A stretch of 15,866 nucleotides of DNA, from the NCBI GenBank assembly GCA_027062035.1, contig JAMOUL010000046.1, positions 1-15,866 of the forward strand, read 5' to 3'. The position numbers were made by a program, and so were the translations under genes. Positions within the stretch are counted from its first letter, which is position 1. The number at the start of each line of letters is the position of its first letter. Under the pieces are notes generated by a model. That model ran no database searches and was not told the DNA's origin. It worked only from the letters and a program-made list of their open reading frames with translations. Shown piece by piece: positions 6,560 through 14,065 of the stretch. This DNA comes from Candidatus Aminicenantota bacterium. Lineage in GTDB: Bacteria; Acidobacteriota; Aminicenantia; S016-38.

Positions 6560-7804
6560 TCAGTATAAAAGCCTTTCTTTAATATAACTCCATATTCTCT
6601 CAGAGGCCCTTCCATCTCTGTATTTAAAAGCAATATTTAGAATTTCTTCCCTTCTTTGCATGTAATTATCCTTTCCATTAATCAGAATTCTCTCTATTTC
6701 AGCCTCCAGTTCTTTCTGGTTATAGCACTTCGGTCCGGGAGTTATCCATTCATAGTCAAACTGGATCTCTCTATCAACCGTAACATAGGTTTCATAATCA
6801 TAGGGAAAGAACACCACCGGTTTTCCGGTGAGCAAATAATCCATGTAAATGGAAGAATAATCCGTTACAAGAAGATCTGATACAGGAAGGAGAGGGTAAA
6901 TGTCCTTTCCTTTATGATAAAAAAACACAGGAAAATTTTCCCTGAACTTTTCGGGGACCTTCACTTCGGGATGGAATTTCATTACGAAAACAAACCTGCG
7001 ACTTATGGCGAACTCCTTCAAACGGTCAACATCAAGAAACCCTCCCTCTATCGGTTCATTGTCTGTAAAATCTCTGAAGGTAGGAGCATAAATTATCAGT
7101 TTGTAACCTTCCTCCTTCAATTTCTTTACCCTGTTAATAAGGTCAATGTCTGTCTCCAGAAGGTCCAGTTCGTCAGGGTCTCTGAAAAAAACATCGTTCC
7201 GGGGATATCCGAATTCCTTTATTTCCTCCGTTTTAATGGTGCTGGCAAAAACATTTTTGGTGTAAAACTCAGAGGTTGATACCAGGAGCGTATATTTCGG
7301 GAGTCTCCACCTTAATATATTTATCAACCTGTTTATTATCGTTCGATTAAAGCTGGGATTGTCCGTTTCTATCTTCTTAAATCCCACTCCGTGCCAGAGC
7401 TGAACCTTTTTTGCCCGTGCAGCAAGATACACCTTATATTTTCTTATCCACAACCGATTGTCCACCACAATCACTCTGGCCCTTAGTAAAGAAATAAAAG
7501 ACTTAAGAGAGGGATGAAAGGTCACCGGAATCCTGTTTTTTTTAAGTAGATTAAAGGTTCTCATCTCCTCTGTAAGAAAAAGGATTTTCGCTCCCGGGCC
7601 TTGCCTGTAAGCATGTGAAAAGAGATATTTAACATTGTCGAGAAATCTTCCCCTGTCCCTTCCAATAAACAGGACAAGTTCTCTGTTTTTCGGAACTATA
7701 AGCGCAAGGGGATAAAGGAACAACCATCCCGGAATATATACCAGAATTACCCGTACAAGCACCTTAAAAAATGAACGAATTTTATTATCCTTTTCTCCTG
7801 ACAT
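6560..7804 (-). CDS. CDP-glycerol/ribitol glycerophosphotransferase family (TagF-like)
   Basis: Enzymes of this family move glycerol-phosphate or ribitol-phosphate units from a CDP-activated donor onto a lipid-linked or growing polymer on the inner face of the membrane. The protein has 414 residues. Diagnostic motifs are LWHG at 136-139, GYPRND at 199-204, YAPTFR at 239-244, KFHPE at 276-280, the SDLLVTDYSSI block at 309-319, GKPVVFFPYDYE at 327-338 and DGRASERIW at 397-405. The His of WHG and the KFHP and DYSS residues form the donor and catalytic site in TagF. A hydrophobic N-terminal stretch (about 13-37) probably anchors it in the membrane. Its ATG overlaps the end of the CDP-ribitol synthesis gene by 20 bases, which makes CDP-ribitol the likely donor, although sequence alone cannot separate glycerol from ribitol use. 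Confidence 0.88.
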   Translation of the reverse strand: MSGEKDNKIRSFFKVLVRVILVYIPGWLFLYPLALIVPKNRELVLFIGRDRGRFLDNVKYLFSHAYRQGPGAKILFLTEEMRTFNLLKKNRIPVTFHPSLKSFISLLRARVIVVDNRLWIRKYKVYLAARAKKVQLWHGVGFKKIETDNPSFNRTIINRLINILRWRLPKYTLLVSTSEFYTKNVFASTIKTEEIKEFGYPRNDVFFRDPDELDLLETDIDLINRVKKLKEEGYKLIIYAPTFRDFTDNEPIEGGFLDVDRLKEFAISRRFVFVMKFHPEVKVPEKFRENFPVFFYHKGKDIYPLLPVSDLLVTDYSSIYMDYLLTGKPVVFFPYDYETYVTVDREIQFDYEWITPGPKCYNQKELEAEIERILINGKDNYMQRREEILNIAFKYRDGRASERIWSYIKERLLY

Positions 7805-9131
7805 CTATAACCTGCCCTGTAATATCAGAAAGAAGCGTCTTAAGTGTAGCCTCTGCCACCTTTTCTGGCTGGAGTAGTGTATCTGGGGGTTCCTTCCCGA
7901 AGGCCTTAAAACGCATTGGGGTTGCAGTTCTTTCAGGATTTATAGCATTGATTCTTATATGATCCTCAAGGAGCTCCTCAGCCAGGCCCTGCACAAGATT
8001 GACAATGGCCGCCTTTGTGGAGGAATACACGGTGTAAAGGCCCCTCCCCCTGGTGTAGGAACTCGAGGTAAATAAAGCAATGCTCCCTCTGCTCTCCCTT
8101 AAAAACGGGATCGAGGCCCTTACCACGTTTATGGAACCTATATAGTTAATGCTGATCTCCTCCATTATCTCTTCTTCCTTTCTGTCTTCCAGCTTTCCCA
8201 CCCTCAGTATCCCCGCCGTATTTATAACGAAGTCCACCCTCCCTTCCCTATTCCTGACACCCTGAAGCGCCTTCTGGAGTTGCTGGATATTCCTGACATC
8301 AACACCCGTGCTTCTGGAAAAACCATAAGCTCTGGCTCCATGTTCAACAGCAACATCCACCGCGGCCTTACCGATCCCTGCACTTCCGCCAAATACAACC
8401 AGGACTTTCCCTCTGAGGTCTTCCAGGGGAATTTCAGGAATTGAATATGTCCTCAACTGAAAAATTTTGTCTATGAGAAAAATATCTTCCGGGTAAGTTA
8501 ATTTGATATTTCTCTCCTCTCCCCTGACCACAAATATGGGAGAAATATTGTGTTTAAGTACCAGCCCGCAATCATCTGTTACATCGCCTACAACAGCCAT
8601 TTTATGAGCCTTTCTTATTATGCTCAGCTTAAAACTCTGGGGAGTCTGTCCCTTCATCATGTATTTCCTGGGCGGAATATCCTCAATGAACATGTTATCG
8701 TTAACACGAATTATGGTGTCCACAGATGGTATTGCCACATCCACGGCCCCGTGCTTCACTGCTGCTTCTATGGATTCATCAATAATCCTTTTGGAAACAA
8801 ATGGCCTTACAGCATCATGGATGAGGACAATGGCCTCATCATCCTCTATTGAATTTACCCCTATGGCTGAGCTTTCCTTTCTTGTCTCTCCACCGTTGAG
8901 TATCTTCTTTACCTTCCGGTAATTTCTCTTGAGTAAAATTTCCTCCATTAGATGGCGGAAGGAGGGATTTATTACCAGAATGATCTCATCGACGGAAGGA
9001 TGCTTCTCAAAAACCTCTATTGTATGTTCTATAACGGTTTTTCCTGCCACCTTAACAAATTGCTTGGGCACCGGGAACCCCAGCCTTTCACCGCTTCCCC
9101 CTGCGAGAATTATTGCATAGACCTTATACAT
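7785..9131 (-). CDS. Fused IspD-like cytidylyltransferase / short-chain reductase (CDP-ribitol synthesis, Bcs1/Acs1-like)
   Basis: The 448-residue protein joins two enzymes. Residues 1-230 are an IspD/TarI-type cytidylyltransferase: LAGGSGERLG at 9-18, PKQF with Lys23, HDAVRP at 105-110, TDDCGL at 185-190 and KLTYPEDI at 210-217. Residues 240-448 are a short-chain dehydrogenase: GGSAGIG at 248-254 for NADP(H), NTAG at 304-307, catalytic serines near 356-358, and YSSTK with Tyr369 and Lys373. The same fusion is known in Haemophilus influenzae Bcs1/Acs1, where ribulose-5-phosphate is reduced to ribitol-5-phosphate and joined to CMP, giving CDP-ribitol for the capsule. The neighbours (Wzx flippase before, TagF-like transferase after) support this over isoprenoid IspD. 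It has a good ribosome-binding site (GGGAGGA) and overlaps the flippase gene by 8 bases. Confidence 0.85.
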   Translation of the reverse strand: MYKVYAIILAGGSGERLGFPVPKQFVKVAGKTVIEHTIEVFEKHPSVDEIILVINPSFRHLMEEILLKRNYRKVKKILNGGETRKESSAIGVNSIEDDEAIVLIHDAVRPFVSKRIIDESIEAAVKHGAVDVAIPSVDTIIRVNDNMFIEDIPPRKYMMKGQTPQSFKLSIIRKAHKMAVVGDVTDDCGLVLKHNISPIFVVRGEERNIKLTYPEDIFLIDKIFQLRTYSIPEIPLEDLRGKVLVVFGGSAGIGKAAVDVAVEHGARAYGFSRSTGVDVRNIQQLQKALQGVRNREGRVDFVINTAGILRVGKLEDRKEEEIMEEISINYIGSINVVRASIPFLRESRGSIALFTSSSYTRGRGLYTVYSSTKAAIVNLVQGLAEELLEDHIRINAINPERTATPMRFKAFGKEPPDTLLQPEKVAEATLKTLLSDITGQVIDVRRKG

Positions 9132-10371
9132 TACTTCCTCCCAGAAGGTTAAATTTTCTCACATAATAAATTCTGTAAACAAGTATGAACCCATCCACAA
9201 GTACCCTTATAGCAGCAATTGCAACAACCGTAAGTATACCGAAGAAGTAAAATCCCAGAAGAACAAGGATATAAAACAGTGATCCAAATATAACGCTTAA
9301 ATTGAAGTATTTTTCCTTTCCAAAGGAAACCAGGACCGAAGATCCCAGAAGTACATGCACGCTAACGATGGGAACTATAAGGGAAAGTATCCTGAGGAGC
9401 TTTATTGAAGCCTCAAAATTCCTCCCTCCCACTATCATAATAATTTCCCTTGCAAAAATGTTAATTCCAGCAAGTACCAGAATTCCAAAAATCAAGCTCG
9501 CCCTTATAGCCTTTTTCATAAACTCCCGGTCCTTCTTATATGAGGAAAAGGGATAAATAACCCTGTTGTAAAGATTTATGGGCCTTCTGAAAAGCCTGAC
9601 AATCTTTTCGGCCACCCCGTAGTAGGCAACATCCTTCATTGTAAATATGGATCCAATAATCACAGTATTTGCTATAGTATAAAAGCTCACGGATAGGCGA
9701 GAAAGGAAAAAGAAAAAGCTCTTTTTAAACAGGTAAAATATGGTGGGAAGGTGAAATTTGATCTTAACCGGATAGATCCTGAAGGCGAGATAAAGCCCAA
9801 GAAAGCCTGCCACAATACTGGCCAGGGAGTTTATAACAGGAACAAAAATGTACTGGGAAGCATTCCTGATAAAAAGGAAAATGGCAATGGTAAAAAACAA
9901 TCTGTTTATCACACTCAAAACAGTTATGTATTTCATCCTCTCAAGTCCCTGGAAAAACCAAACAGGGGAAAAAATATTTCCAAACACTGCACCAAAGGTC
10001 AAAAGGTAAAGAAGATACTCACTCCTGAGCTTTCCTATTGAAAACACAAGAAAAAGCAATATTGCCAGACTCAAAAGCATCAGCAGAATTCTTATGAAAA
10101 TAACCGAAGAAAATATCTCCCCTATCCTTTCAGGATTGTCTCTATTTACAGAAATTTCATGGGTAGCAGAAATACTAAAGCCATAGTCGGTAAGGATGTT
10201 GAAATACTGAATTATTCCCTGGGCAAAAATGATCAATCCATATTTATCCGGCCCGAGAACCCTCACAAGATAAGGAATGGTTAAAAAGGGAAGAAGATAT
10301 CTTGCCCCCTCAATAAAGGAAAGGGAAAGGAAATTTTCTACGAGCCTTCTTTTCTCATGCCTTTCTACCAT
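9124..10371 (-). CDS. Wzx-type polysaccharide flippase (polysaccharide transport/MOP family)
   Basis: This 415-residue integral membrane protein of about 12 helices flips a lipid-linked sugar or polymer unit to the outer face of the inner membrane. The N-terminus carries the family signature LLPFLTIPYLVRVLGPDKYG at about 26-45, followed by QYFNILTDYGFSISATHEIS and the SPVWFFQGLERM phrase near 137-148. These are standard in O-antigen and capsule flippases. Charged loops such as AEKIVRLFRRPINLYNRV near 265-282 lie between helices. No polymerase (Wzy), initiating phosphotransferase or glycosyltransferase is in the window, so the exact substrate is open; the CDP-ribitol gene that it overlaps suggests a ribitol-phosphate-containing unit. 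It begins two bases after the response regulator ends. Confidence 0.88.
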   Translation of the reverse strand: MVERHEKRRLVENFLSLSFIEGARYLLPFLTIPYLVRVLGPDKYGLIIFAQGIIQYFNILTDYGFSISATHEISVNRDNPERIGEIFSSVIFIRILLMLLSLAILLFLVFSIGKLRSEYLLYLLTFGAVFGNIFSPVWFFQGLERMKYITVLSVINRLFFTIAIFLFIRNASQYIFVPVINSLASIVAGFLGLYLAFRIYPVKIKFHLPTIFYLFKKSFFFFLSRLSVSFYTIANTVIIGSIFTMKDVAYYGVAEKIVRLFRRPINLYNRVIYPFSSYKKDREFMKKAIRASLIFGILVLAGINIFAREIIMIVGGRNFEASIKLLRILSLIVPIVSVHVLLGSSVLVSFGKEKYFNLSVIFGSLFYILVLLGFYFFGILTVVAIAAIRVLVDGFILVYRIYYVRKFNLLGGSNV

Positions 10372-10373
10372 AA

Positions 10374-11072
10374 TCAGGTAGATTCCCCCTCATCCTTTCT
10401 CTTGGAGGCTTCCAGAATCAGGGATACAAGGTTCGCCTTTATATTCTTTTTCCTGTTATGAGGAATGTATTCTATGTGGACCTTGACATCTCTCCATCCC
10501 AGAATTTGAAGGGCAGCTTCTTCCCCTTCAAGGTTCTCGGACTGGGCATCCATAAGTCTTCCCCCTCTAAAGAACAACCTTCCTTCCTTCTTCCCCTTCT
10601 GGACAGTTATTACACCGGTAACGCCATCCATTTCCACCATCTGGAGTATGGAAGGAAGAGTTATCCCCTGAATCACATCGCTTTGTTCTATCTTTTCCAT
10701 TGTTTCTGTTATCAATTTTTTGAAACTGCTTGGAATATATGGTTTAAAAATATATTTAATAATTCCGAAATCTTTAAGCTCTTCCATATGCTTGAGATTC
10801 ATCATCCTCATAGTACTCTCTCCTGAAGCAACTATCACATGCATCCACTTCTTACGGTTCATAATTTCCATAAGGAGAGAAATTCCATCCATTTCAGGCA
10901 TCCGGATATCTGTTATCAAAAGATCCACTCTGGCTTTCTCTATTTTCTCAAGGGCTTCCTTTCCGTTCCTGGCAAATTCAATGACATACCTCTTCGCCTC
11001 CTCCTTCAGCTCCTTTTTGAGAGACTCCAGAATTCTCTCATCGTCATCTACAATAAGAATCCTTCTTTTCAT
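10374..11072 (-). CDS. Response regulator: receiver domain plus DUF4388-like domain
   Basis: The receiver domain (residues 1-125) has the full phosphorylation set: Asp10-Asp11, phospho-acceptor Asp55 in LLITDIRMPEMDG, Ser83 in ASGES and Lys110 in FKP. Residues 135-195 match a DUF4388 (PATAN-like) domain: LPSILQMVEMDGVTGVITVQKG, LFFRGGRLMDAQSENLEGEEAALQILGW. There is no DNA-binding helix-turn-helix or diguanylate cyclase, so the output is probably protein-protein contact. PATAN-type domains act in motility and polarity control in several bacteria. No histidine kinase is nearby, so the signal source is unknown. It sits one base after nuoI and two before the flippase, so it is probably made together with complex I and envelope genes and could regulate assembly or placement of one of them. 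That last point is inferred from position only. Confidence 0.88.
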   Translation of the reverse strand: MKRRILIVDDDERILESLKKELKEEAKRYVIEFARNGKEALEKIEKARVDLLITDIRMPEMDGISLLMEIMNRKKWMHVIVASGESTMRMMNLKHMEELKDFGIIKYIFKPYIPSSFKKLITETMEKIEQSDVIQGITLPSILQMVEMDGVTGVITVQKGKKEGRLFFRGGRLMDAQSENLEGEEAALQILGWRDVKVHIEYIPHNRKKNIKANLVSLILEASKRKDEGEST

Positions 11073-11073
11073 A

Positions 11074-11538
11074 CTACCATTTAGTAAGTTTTTCTATATC
11101 ATAAATCAGATCATCTTTATTATATTCCGAAAGTTCTGGAATGTGAACATCCATTCTCAGTGCATCTTCTGGACACGCCTCCACACAGAAACCACAGTAA
11201 GCACATTTTCCGAGGTCTATTATAAACTGCTTTGGTCTTTTCTCAAGAGGATGATCGGGATCTTCTTCGGCTTCTATGTATATACACTCGGCGGGACAGG
11301 CAGTGGCACACATGTAACACGCCACACACCTCAGTCTCCCATCTTCCCTTTCAAGGAGCCTGTGGCGAAGCCTTACCCTGGGAAAGGTTTCCCTTCTTTC
11401 CTCCGGATACTGTATGGTAACTGTCTCTCCTTTTTTGCTTGAAAGATGGAAAAACCTGAGTGTGTGGTAATACATATTCACAAAGAAATGCCTTGAGGTA
11501 ATTCCGAGGCCCTTTACTGCTTCAATAAAATACCTCAT
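11074..11538 (-). CDS. nuoI: NADH-quinone oxidoreductase subunit I (NuoI)
   Basis: NuoI carries two [4Fe-4S] clusters (N6a and N6b) that pass electrons from the peripheral arm towards NuoB and the quinone. Both CxxCxxCxxxCP motifs are present: Cys71, 74, 77, 81 and Cys112, 115, 118, 122. The 154-residue length is normal. The N-terminal HTLRFF segment and the RLRHRL stretch match the usual membrane-facing part. The ATG overlaps the nuoH TGA (ATGA). Normally nuoJ would come next; here the next gene is a response regulator one base away, so the conserved nuo order stops at this gene. Confidence 0.95.
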   Translation of the reverse strand: MRYFIEAVKGLGITSRHFFVNMYYHTLRFFHLSSKKGETVTIQYPEERRETFPRVRLRHRLLEREDGRLRCVACYMCATACPAECIYIEAEEDPDHPLEKRPKQFIIDLGKCAYCGFCVEACPEDALRMDVHIPELSEYNKDDLIYDIEKLTKW

Positions 11539-12617
11539 TTTATCACCACCATTACAGCAGCTGTTATAAGTATATTAAGTATGGAAAGGGGAATGAGGGA
11601 CTTCCAGCCCAGGTCCATAAGCTGGTCATATCTATATCTGGGATAGGTCCATCTAACCAGAAGGAGGAACCATATCATAAACCACAGCTTTATATTAAAG
11701 GTAATGAACTGAACAATCCTTACCGCCACAGGGGAAAGTGCAAGGTCTGTTCCCCATGGAAAATGAAATCCATCTGCAAAAAGCCATGGAAAGTTGTATC
11801 CACCAAGGAAAAAGGTGGTAAACAGAGCTGCAAGAAGAAGAACTTCCACAAAATCACCCACAAAGAACATTCCGAATTTCATTCCGCTGTACTCGAGGAA
11901 ATACCCTATTATCTCAGATTCTCCCTCGGGAAGATCGAAGGGCACCCTCTTGTTTTCTGCCATTCCGGCTATCAAAAACAGGATGGCCGCAAGGGGCTGA
12001 AGAATTATTCCCCACAGGGGCACCCACCCTCCAAGGATGTATCTGTTTTGCATGTGAACAATCTCGTTGAGGTTCAGAGAAGGAAAAACCATTAAGACTC
12101 CCACGATTGAAAGGCCAAGGGCAACTTCGTAGGAGATTATTTGAGCTGTTGCCCTCATCCCTCCTATAAGCCCGTATTTGTTTCTTGAGCCGTACCCTCC
12201 GAAGATAACTCCGTAAATGGCAAGGGAGAGGAGGGAAAGGATAAGCACTACCCCGACATTGGATCCTATAACAGAGAGGGGGAAATCCCTGCCGAACAAC
12301 GTTATGGAATCTGCCACTGGAATGGCTCCAACAGGAACCAGGGCAAAAAACAGTGCAATTATTGGGGCCAGAAAATAAAAGGGTTTGTCAACAAATGGAG
12401 GGGTATAGTCCTCTTTAAAAAACATCTTGAGGGCATCGGCAAAGGGCTGGAAAAATCCATTCAGCCTCAATCCCAGGACAGCCGCTCTATTTGCTCCTAT
12501 TCTGTCCTGAATTACGGCTGATTCCTTTCTTTCAAGAAGAGTTATATAAAGCACTGTCATAAGGGCCCATGTAAAAATAACAACCACTTTAATGGCAACA
12601 GCTATTATCCATTCCAT
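11535..12617 (-). CDS. nuoH: NADH-quinone oxidoreductase subunit H (NuoH)
   Basis: NuoH is the membrane subunit that joins the peripheral arm to the membrane arm of complex I and forms much of the quinone cavity. The 360-residue protein has about eight hydrophobic segments and the family landmarks: LLERKESAVIQDRIGANR at 27-44 (usual form R-x-G-P-N-R, here Ala replaces Pro), the GYGSRNKYGLIGG loop at 141-153, KRVPFDLPEGESE at 223-235 and EYSGMKFGMFFVGDF at 242-256, and GWK near the end. The conserved loop after PFDLPE is one residue shorter than in E. coli. It overlaps nuoG by 13 bases and nuoI by four, as expected for one operon. A GGGAG ribosome-binding site precedes the ATG. Confidence 0.95.
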   Translation of the reverse strand: MEWIIAVAIKVVVIFTWALMTVLYITLLERKESAVIQDRIGANRAAVLGLRLNGFFQPFADALKMFFKEDYTPPFVDKPFYFLAPIIALFFALVPVGAIPVADSITLFGRDFPLSVIGSNVGVVLILSLLSLAIYGVIFGGYGSRNKYGLIGGMRATAQIISYEVALGLSIVGVLMVFPSLNLNEIVHMQNRYILGGWVPLWGIILQPLAAILFLIAGMAENKRVPFDLPEGESEIIGYFLEYSGMKFGMFFVGDFVEVLLLAALFTTFFLGGYNFPWLFADGFHFPWGTDLALSPVAVRIVQFITFNIKLWFMIWFLLLVRWTYPRYRYDQLMDLGWKSLIPLSILNILITAAVMVVIK

Positions 12618-14065
12618 TTCTTATACTCCCTTTCAAATTCCTCCCTGAACTTACCCGGATCCCATACCATGGAAAGTCCCAGGGTGGAGGAAATAAATTC
12701 GCCGATTGCACCTTCCTCCATTGATTCTCCAAGGGGCTCCAAAGCTTTTTGAAATTCCTGGATCCTTCCTTCTAAATTTGTCCAGCTACCAGCCTTTTCC
12801 GCAAATGTAACACAGGGAAGGATGAGATCGAATTGCTCCATGCCCTCAAATTTGTTGGAAAAGACACCGATCTTTATTTTATGATTGCTAATTTCTTCCG
12901 GAACAAAGTGAAAGACTATTGCCACTTCCTCTTTTCCCCTTTCTTCCTTTATACCGAGTATTTCAGCTCCCTTCCTGTTTGGATTTTTATCTGAAACCCT
13001 GAGGATATTATCATCATCCCCATCGGGTCTGGCTACAAGGGAGACTCTCCACTGAAGGGTTCTTGTAAGGTTTTTCCAGTACACCAGCTCTTCATTGGTC
13101 ATCCAGGCAGAAAGATAAATTCTGACATCCTTTCCTGCAATTTCCATTATTCTGGAGCTTACTTCATCCCAGGTAATCTCCTTTCCTCTCCATATGGGTT
13201 TTTCTATCCTGTCATTATCAATAAAAGTATAGGAATATCTACCCTCATCGCATATCCACCATTTATTAACTTCCATATTCTTCCTTGGTTTTATCCTGAA
13301 AACCCTCTGTTTTGAAAAACGATTCCTTATTCTGCTTGTGTTGGTGTGTATTTCAATGTTACATCCCCTGGCACAGAAGGGACATATGGAAGGAGTTCTC
13401 TGCAGGAACCACACCCTGGATTTAAACCGGAAATCAAGATCGGTTATGGCACCAACCGGACATATATCCACCAGATTCCCGGAATAATCGTTCTCTATCT
13501 TCTTTCCATCAAACAAACCTATATAGGAATGCACTCCCCTTTCGAAAACCCCGAGTTCCCGGGTTTTTATAACGTCGTTCAAGAATCTGACACATCTCGT
13601 ACACAGAATACATCTTTCTGCATCATAAATTAAATTTTTGCCCCAGTGGACTCTCTTGGGCTTTCTTACCTTATCCTCTCTCCACCTTGACTCTTCCAGA
13701 TCATATGTAAAATAGTAATCCTGAAGGGTACATTCCCCCGCCTGATCACATATGGGACAATCCATGGGGTGAGTGGTAAGTATAAACTCCAGAACAGCTC
13801 TCCTGTGCTTTCTCAATTCCTCTGTATCAGTCTTTATAACCATCCCATCCCTGACAGGCGTCATACAGGAAGGAACTGGCTTCCTTTCGCCCTCGATCTC
13901 CACAAGACACATTCTGCAATTCCCGTCCGGTCTCAGTCCTTCGTGATAGCAGAGACGGGGAATATAAATTCCAGCATCCTCAGCAGCTTTAATTATAAGG
14001 GTTCCTCTGTATGTCTCAACCTCTTTGCCGTCTATAACTATCTTTATTCTCTCTCTATCGGACAT
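12605..14065 (-). CDS. nuoG: NADH-quinone oxidoreductase subunit G (NuoG), short form
   Basis: NuoG is the largest peripheral-arm subunit and carries several iron-sulfur clusters that pass electrons from NADH inward. The cluster ligands are intact: [2Fe-2S] N1b at Cys39, 50, 53, 67; His99 with Cys103, 106, 112; a [4Fe-4S] at Cys152, 155, 158, 202; and the extra N7-type set Cys228, 231, 235 and 272, known in E. coli and Thermus and lost in mitochondria. The molybdopterin-like C-terminal domain is only a remnant (about 285-440), so the protein is 486 residues long against 700-900 in most bacteria. The late phrase LPCVTFAEKAGSWTNLEGRIQ is the typical end of the family, so the shortening is internal and not a premature stop. 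It overlaps nuoF by 22 bases and has a GGGAG site before the ATG. Confidence 0.94.
   Translation of the reverse strand: MSDRERIKIVIDGKEVETYRGTLIIKAAEDAGIYIPRLCYHEGLRPDGNCRMCLVEIEGERKPVPSCMTPVRDGMVIKTDTEELRKHRRAVLEFILTTHPMDCPICDQAGECTLQDYYFTYDLEESRWREDKVRKPKRVHWGKNLIYDAERCILCTRCVRFLNDVIKTRELGVFERGVHSYIGLFDGKKIENDYSGNLVDICPVGAITDLDFRFKSRVWFLQRTPSICPFCARGCNIEIHTNTSRIRNRFSKQRVFRIKPRKNMEVNKWWICDEGRYSYTFIDNDRIEKPIWRGKEITWDEVSSRIMEIAGKDVRIYLSAWMTNEELVYWKNLTRTLQWRVSLVARPDGDDDNILRVSDKNPNRKGAEILGIKEERGKEEVAIVFHFVPEEISNHKIKIGVFSNKFEGMEQFDLILPCVTFAEKAGSWTNLEGRIQEFQKALEPLGESMEEGAIGEFISSTLGLSMVWDPGKFREEFEREYKKWNG

Noticed and set aside
7785..9131. Simple IspD of the MEP isoprenoid pathway
   Set aside because: It is fused to a complete short-chain reductase and sits between a flippase and a TagF-like gene, as in CDP-ribitol enzymes; an ispF partner is absent. 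Not excluded absolutely, since IspD and TarI folds are close.
10720..11442. Long + strand open frame opposite the response regulator and nuoI
   Set aside because: It is antisense to two well-supported genes, has a shadow-like composition rich in Ser, Phe and Ile, no ribosome-binding site and no recognisable motif.
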